DNA of 64,000 bases from Synechococcus sp. CBW1107 (GTDB lineage: Bacteria; Cyanobacteriota; Cyanobacteriia; PCC-6307; Cyanobiaceae): positions 1,736,001-1,800,000 of the forward strand of contig NZ_CP064908.1 in NCBI RefSeq assembly GCF_015841355.1, in the 5' to 3' direction. Below, piece after piece: positions 61,951 to 64,000 of this stretch (the first letter of the stretch is position 1; each line of letters opens with the position of its first letter). The notes beneath the pieces were generated by a model. That model was not told where the DNA came from, searched no databases, and was given only the letters and a program-made list of their open reading frames with translations. Made by a program: the position numbers and the translations under genes.

Positions 61951-63384
61951 ATGAGTCCCCCTGCCGCCGAAGCCGTTGACGCCGTGGTGGTGGGAGCCGG
62001 ACTCTCCGGCCTGGTGGCGGCCCGTGCTCTGCAGAAGGCGGGCCGCTCACTGCGGCTGATCGAGGCAGCCGCCACGGTGGGGGGTCGGATGACCGGTGAG
62101 CGCCTCCAGCTGGAGGGCGGCCGCCAGCCCTGGATCGACCTCGGCGGCCAGTGGGTCGGCCCCAGCCAGACCCGCATGCTGGACCTTCTCGACCGCCACG
62201 GCATCCGCCGTTTCGAGTCTCCCCATGCCGGCGATACGGTGCTGGTGTTCGGCGCGAGCCGCTGCACGTTCGCCGGTTTCTTCCAGGGCTTCCCCGAGGG
62301 TCAGCCCCCCGCCGTGCCCAGCGCCGACTGGGACGATGCCATGGCCGCCCTGGAGCGGTTCCAGGCCCTGGTGGCCCAGCTGCCGGCGGGCCACCCCCAT
62401 CACCATCCCGCCGCCGCCGAGCTCGATCGCCGCAGCTTCCAGGACTGGATCGACGAGACCACCCACACGCCCTTCGCCGCCTGGTATTTCGCCTATTTCT
62501 GCCGGGCCGTCGGCTTCCTCGGCCCTGCTGAGCCGGAGCAGGTCTCGCTCCTGCACGTGCTCTGGGGCCAGCGCACCGCCCCCCAGGGCGAGCGCCCGGA
62601 GGAGTTCCTGCTCCATGGCGGTGCCGGCCAGCTGCCGGCCCTGCTCAGCGGCGAGTTGGGGGAGGGGGTGCTGCGTCTGGGCGAGCCGGTGCGGGCCATT
62701 GAGCAGGCGTTCCCTGATGCAGATCACAACGGTGATGGCGGTGCCCTGGCTAGGCACCCGGTGCGGGTGCATACCGACCTGGCCACCTATCCCTGCCGGG
62801 CCGTGATCGTGGCCATGCCGCCGGCGCAGGCGGCCCAGCTGCGCTTCTCGCCGGAGCTGCCCGCCGACCGCCGGCAGCTCAACCAGGAGATGGCGATGGG
62901 CGCCTGCGCCAAGGTGCTGGTGGTGTATGAGAAGCCCTGGTGGCGGCAGCAGGGGCTGTCGGGGATCGCCATCGGCGATCGTCCCGTCGTGGAACTCTGC
63001 GCCGACAGCTCCGATCCCGAAAACGGCTGTGGGGTCCTGGCCGCTTTCGTGGCGGGGCATCGTCACCGGTGCTGGGCCGGCCTGGGCGAAGCCGGGCGCC
63101 GGCAGGCGGTGCTGGCGGATCTGGCCGCCTACCTGGGACCCCAGGCCCTCGAGCCCCTGGCCTATGTGGAGAAGGACTGGCCGTCGGTTCCGTTCGTGGC
63201 TGGCGCCTATGCCGGCTGGATGCCGCCGGGGCTGTGGACCCGCTGCGGTGAGGCCATGCGCCGGCCCCACGGCCGGGTGTTCTGGGCCGGCACCGAGGTG
63301 GCCGAGCGCTGGCCCGGGTTCTTCGAGGGGGCGGTGCGCAGCGGCGAGGAGGCAGCGGCGGCGCTGGTTCAACGGCTTGGCTGA
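61951..63384 (+). CDS. Flavin-containing amine oxidase
   Basis: The 477-residue flavoenzyme has the FAD-binding start VVVGAGLSGLVAARALQKAG with EAAATVGGRM, LGGQWVGPSQTRML, and the C-terminal FAD motif GRVFWAGTEVAERWPGFFEG. It resembles monoamine or polyamine oxidases. The substrate is unknown. Its stop lies inside the start of the next gene (8-base overlap), which suggests coupling. Confidence 0.88.
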   Translation: MSPPAAEAVDAVVVGAGLSGLVAARALQKAGRSLRLIEAAATVGGRMTGERLQLEGGRQPWIDLGGQWVGPSQTRMLDLLDRHGIRRFESPHAGDTVLVFGASRCTFAGFFQGFPEGQPPAVPSADWDDAMAALERFQALVAQLPAGHPHHHPAAAELDRRSFQDWIDETTHTPFAAWYFAYFCRAVGFLGPAEPEQVSLLHVLWGQRTAPQGERPEEFLLHGGAGQLPALLSGELGEGVLRLGEPVRAIEQAFPDADHNGDGGALARHPVRVHTDLATYPCRAVIVAMPPAQAAQLRFSPELPADRRQLNQEMAMGACAKVLVVYEKPWWRQQGLSGIAIGDRPVVELCADSSDPENGCGVLAAFVAGHRHRCWAGLGEAGRRQAVLADLAAYLGPQALEPLAYVEKDWPSVPFVAGAYAGWMPPGLWTRCGEAMRRPHGRVFWAGTEVAERWPGFFEGAVRSGEEAAAALVQRLG

Positions 63385-63883
63385 ATCCAGATCTCCTCAG
63401 TTGCGCGAGCGCGATCCCCGCGAGCTGGGCTGGCGGCTCTGGAGCCTGCATGCCCTGCGCACGGCCCTCGCGGCCGGTGTCTCGATGGCCGTGGCCAGCG
63501 GCCTCCGCCTGCCGGATCCCTACTGGGCACCGATCACCACGATCATCGTCACCCAGTCGACCCTGGTCGACTCCTGGCTGATCTCACGCCGCCGGCTGCT
63601 GGGCACGGCCCTGGGCGTGGTGGTCGGTGCCGCTCAGGTGCAGTGGCTGCCCGCGGGGCTCCCCGCCTACGTGGCCGCCGTCCTGCTGCTGGGGCTGGTC
63701 TGCGGCCTGCTGCGCCTGCACCAGAGCGCCTACCGCTTCGGCGGCATCGCCCTTACCATCGTCAGCCTCGTGCCCCACACCTCACCGGTCTGGGGACTGG
63801 CCTGGTTCCGCTTCGTCGATGTCAGCCTCGGCATCCTGGTGAGCCTGGCGATCACCCTGATCTGGCCTGAGCGCCTGCGCTGA
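63377..63883 (+). CDS. FUSC-family-like membrane protein
   Basis: From TTG 63377 the 168-residue product has about five hydrophobic helices, opening with the FUSC/aromatic-acid-exporter pattern ALRTALAAGVSMAVASGL and PDPYWAPITTIIVTQSTLVD. The sequence then gives LLGTALGVVVGA and SLGILVSLAITLIWPERLR. It is shorter than full FUSC proteins, lacking the second half. Its stop overlaps the next start (TGATG). Confidence 0.65.
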   Translation: MAESRSPQLRERDPRELGWRLWSLHALRTALAAGVSMAVASGLRLPDPYWAPITTIIVTQSTLVDSWLISRRRLLGTALGVVVGAAQVQWLPAGLPAYVAAVLLLGLVCGLLRLHQSAYRFGGIALTIVSLVPHTSPVWGLAWFRFVDVSLGILVSLAITLIWPERLR

Positions 63884-64000
63884 TGGCTGTCCGGCAGCAC
63901 CGCCACCCGCTGATCCCCAGGGCCAGGGCCCCGGAGTCTGAACAGGCTCTGATGGACGCCGCGACGACGTTCCGCGCCTCCTTCCAGCAGCTCCTCCAGC
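63883..64000 (+). CDS. Partial CDS running off the window
   Basis: An ATG overlapping the upstream stop begins a frame of at least 39 codons that reaches the window end without a stop (ALMDAATTFRASFQQLLQ). The overlap and the helical composition support a real downstream gene in the same operon, but too little is visible to name it. Confidence 0.5.
   Translation, partial: MAVRQHRHPLIPRARAPESEQALMDAATTFRASFQQLLQ

Noticed and set aside
1-64000. tRNA, rRNA or riboswitch genes
   Set aside because: No tRNA-like T-loop with matching arms, no rRNA segments and no recognisable riboswitch core were found by eye; a covariance-model search would be needed to exclude small RNAs.

Overview
The window reads as a GC-rich picocyanobacterial chromosome segment (Cyanobium/Synechococcus type). 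The clearest lineage marker is a high light-inducible chlorophyll-binding protein at 49658-49936. Compact coding with many 4-base start/stop overlaps, frequent GTG/TTG starts and the GAF, PAS and HLIP genes fit the same group. The assignment is inferred from gene content only. I saw no rRNA, tRNA or CRISPR array.

Layout. 1-27.6 kb is dense ordinary chromosome: ion transport (CorA-like, SulP, P-type ATPase), a zinc-ribbon serine protease with a YbjN-like partner, a B12-binding radical SAM enzyme, a coupled run of alcohol dehydrogenase, rhodanese, acyltransferase and glycosyltransferase, then catabolic and redox genes (SMP-30, FAD monooxygenase, M20 hydrolase, PuuE-like deacetylase with a frameshifted MFS transporter, O-methyltransferase, amidase), and an AAA ATPase coupled to SelO. 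Four convergent gene pairs overlap at their 3' ends by 19-32 bp.

27.6-44.4 kb is an accessory island. It holds a PLD-nuclease/SF2-helicase/DUF3427 protein with a decayed copy of its own 3' end, a DUF433/DUF5615 toxin-antitoxin (TA) pair between those two copies, three insertion sequences (IS5, IS256 and IS3 types), and a striking array in which three TA modules (HigBA, HicB with a dead HicA, MntA-HepT) on the + strand alternate with four copies of the 5' part of an HNH endonuclease gene on the - strand, one long and three decayed. IS256 truncates the HNH gene at its 3' end. The IS3 element splits a roughly 602-residue membrane protein gene; removing it with one copy of a 4-bp direct repeat restores the reading frame exactly. 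A further MntA fragment lies at 44.3 kb.

44.5-64 kb returns to housekeeping and stress functions: GH57 glycosidase, lipoprotein, LprI-like and GAF proteins, HLIP, cytochrome P450, a urea transporter fused to three EF-hands, a CcdA/thioredoxin pair, DUF389, N-formylglutamate amidohydrolase and transglutaminase, Hsp20, amine oxidase and an FUSC-like membrane protein. Several remnants sit here too (SpoIIAA-like, metallo-beta-lactamase fold, truncated Kef-type antiporter).

The most interesting structure is the TA/HNH array at 35.8-39.2 kb. It looks like a set of cassettes bracketed by homologous fragments of one gene, and a smaller version of the same arrangement occurs around the DUF433/DUF5615 pair.
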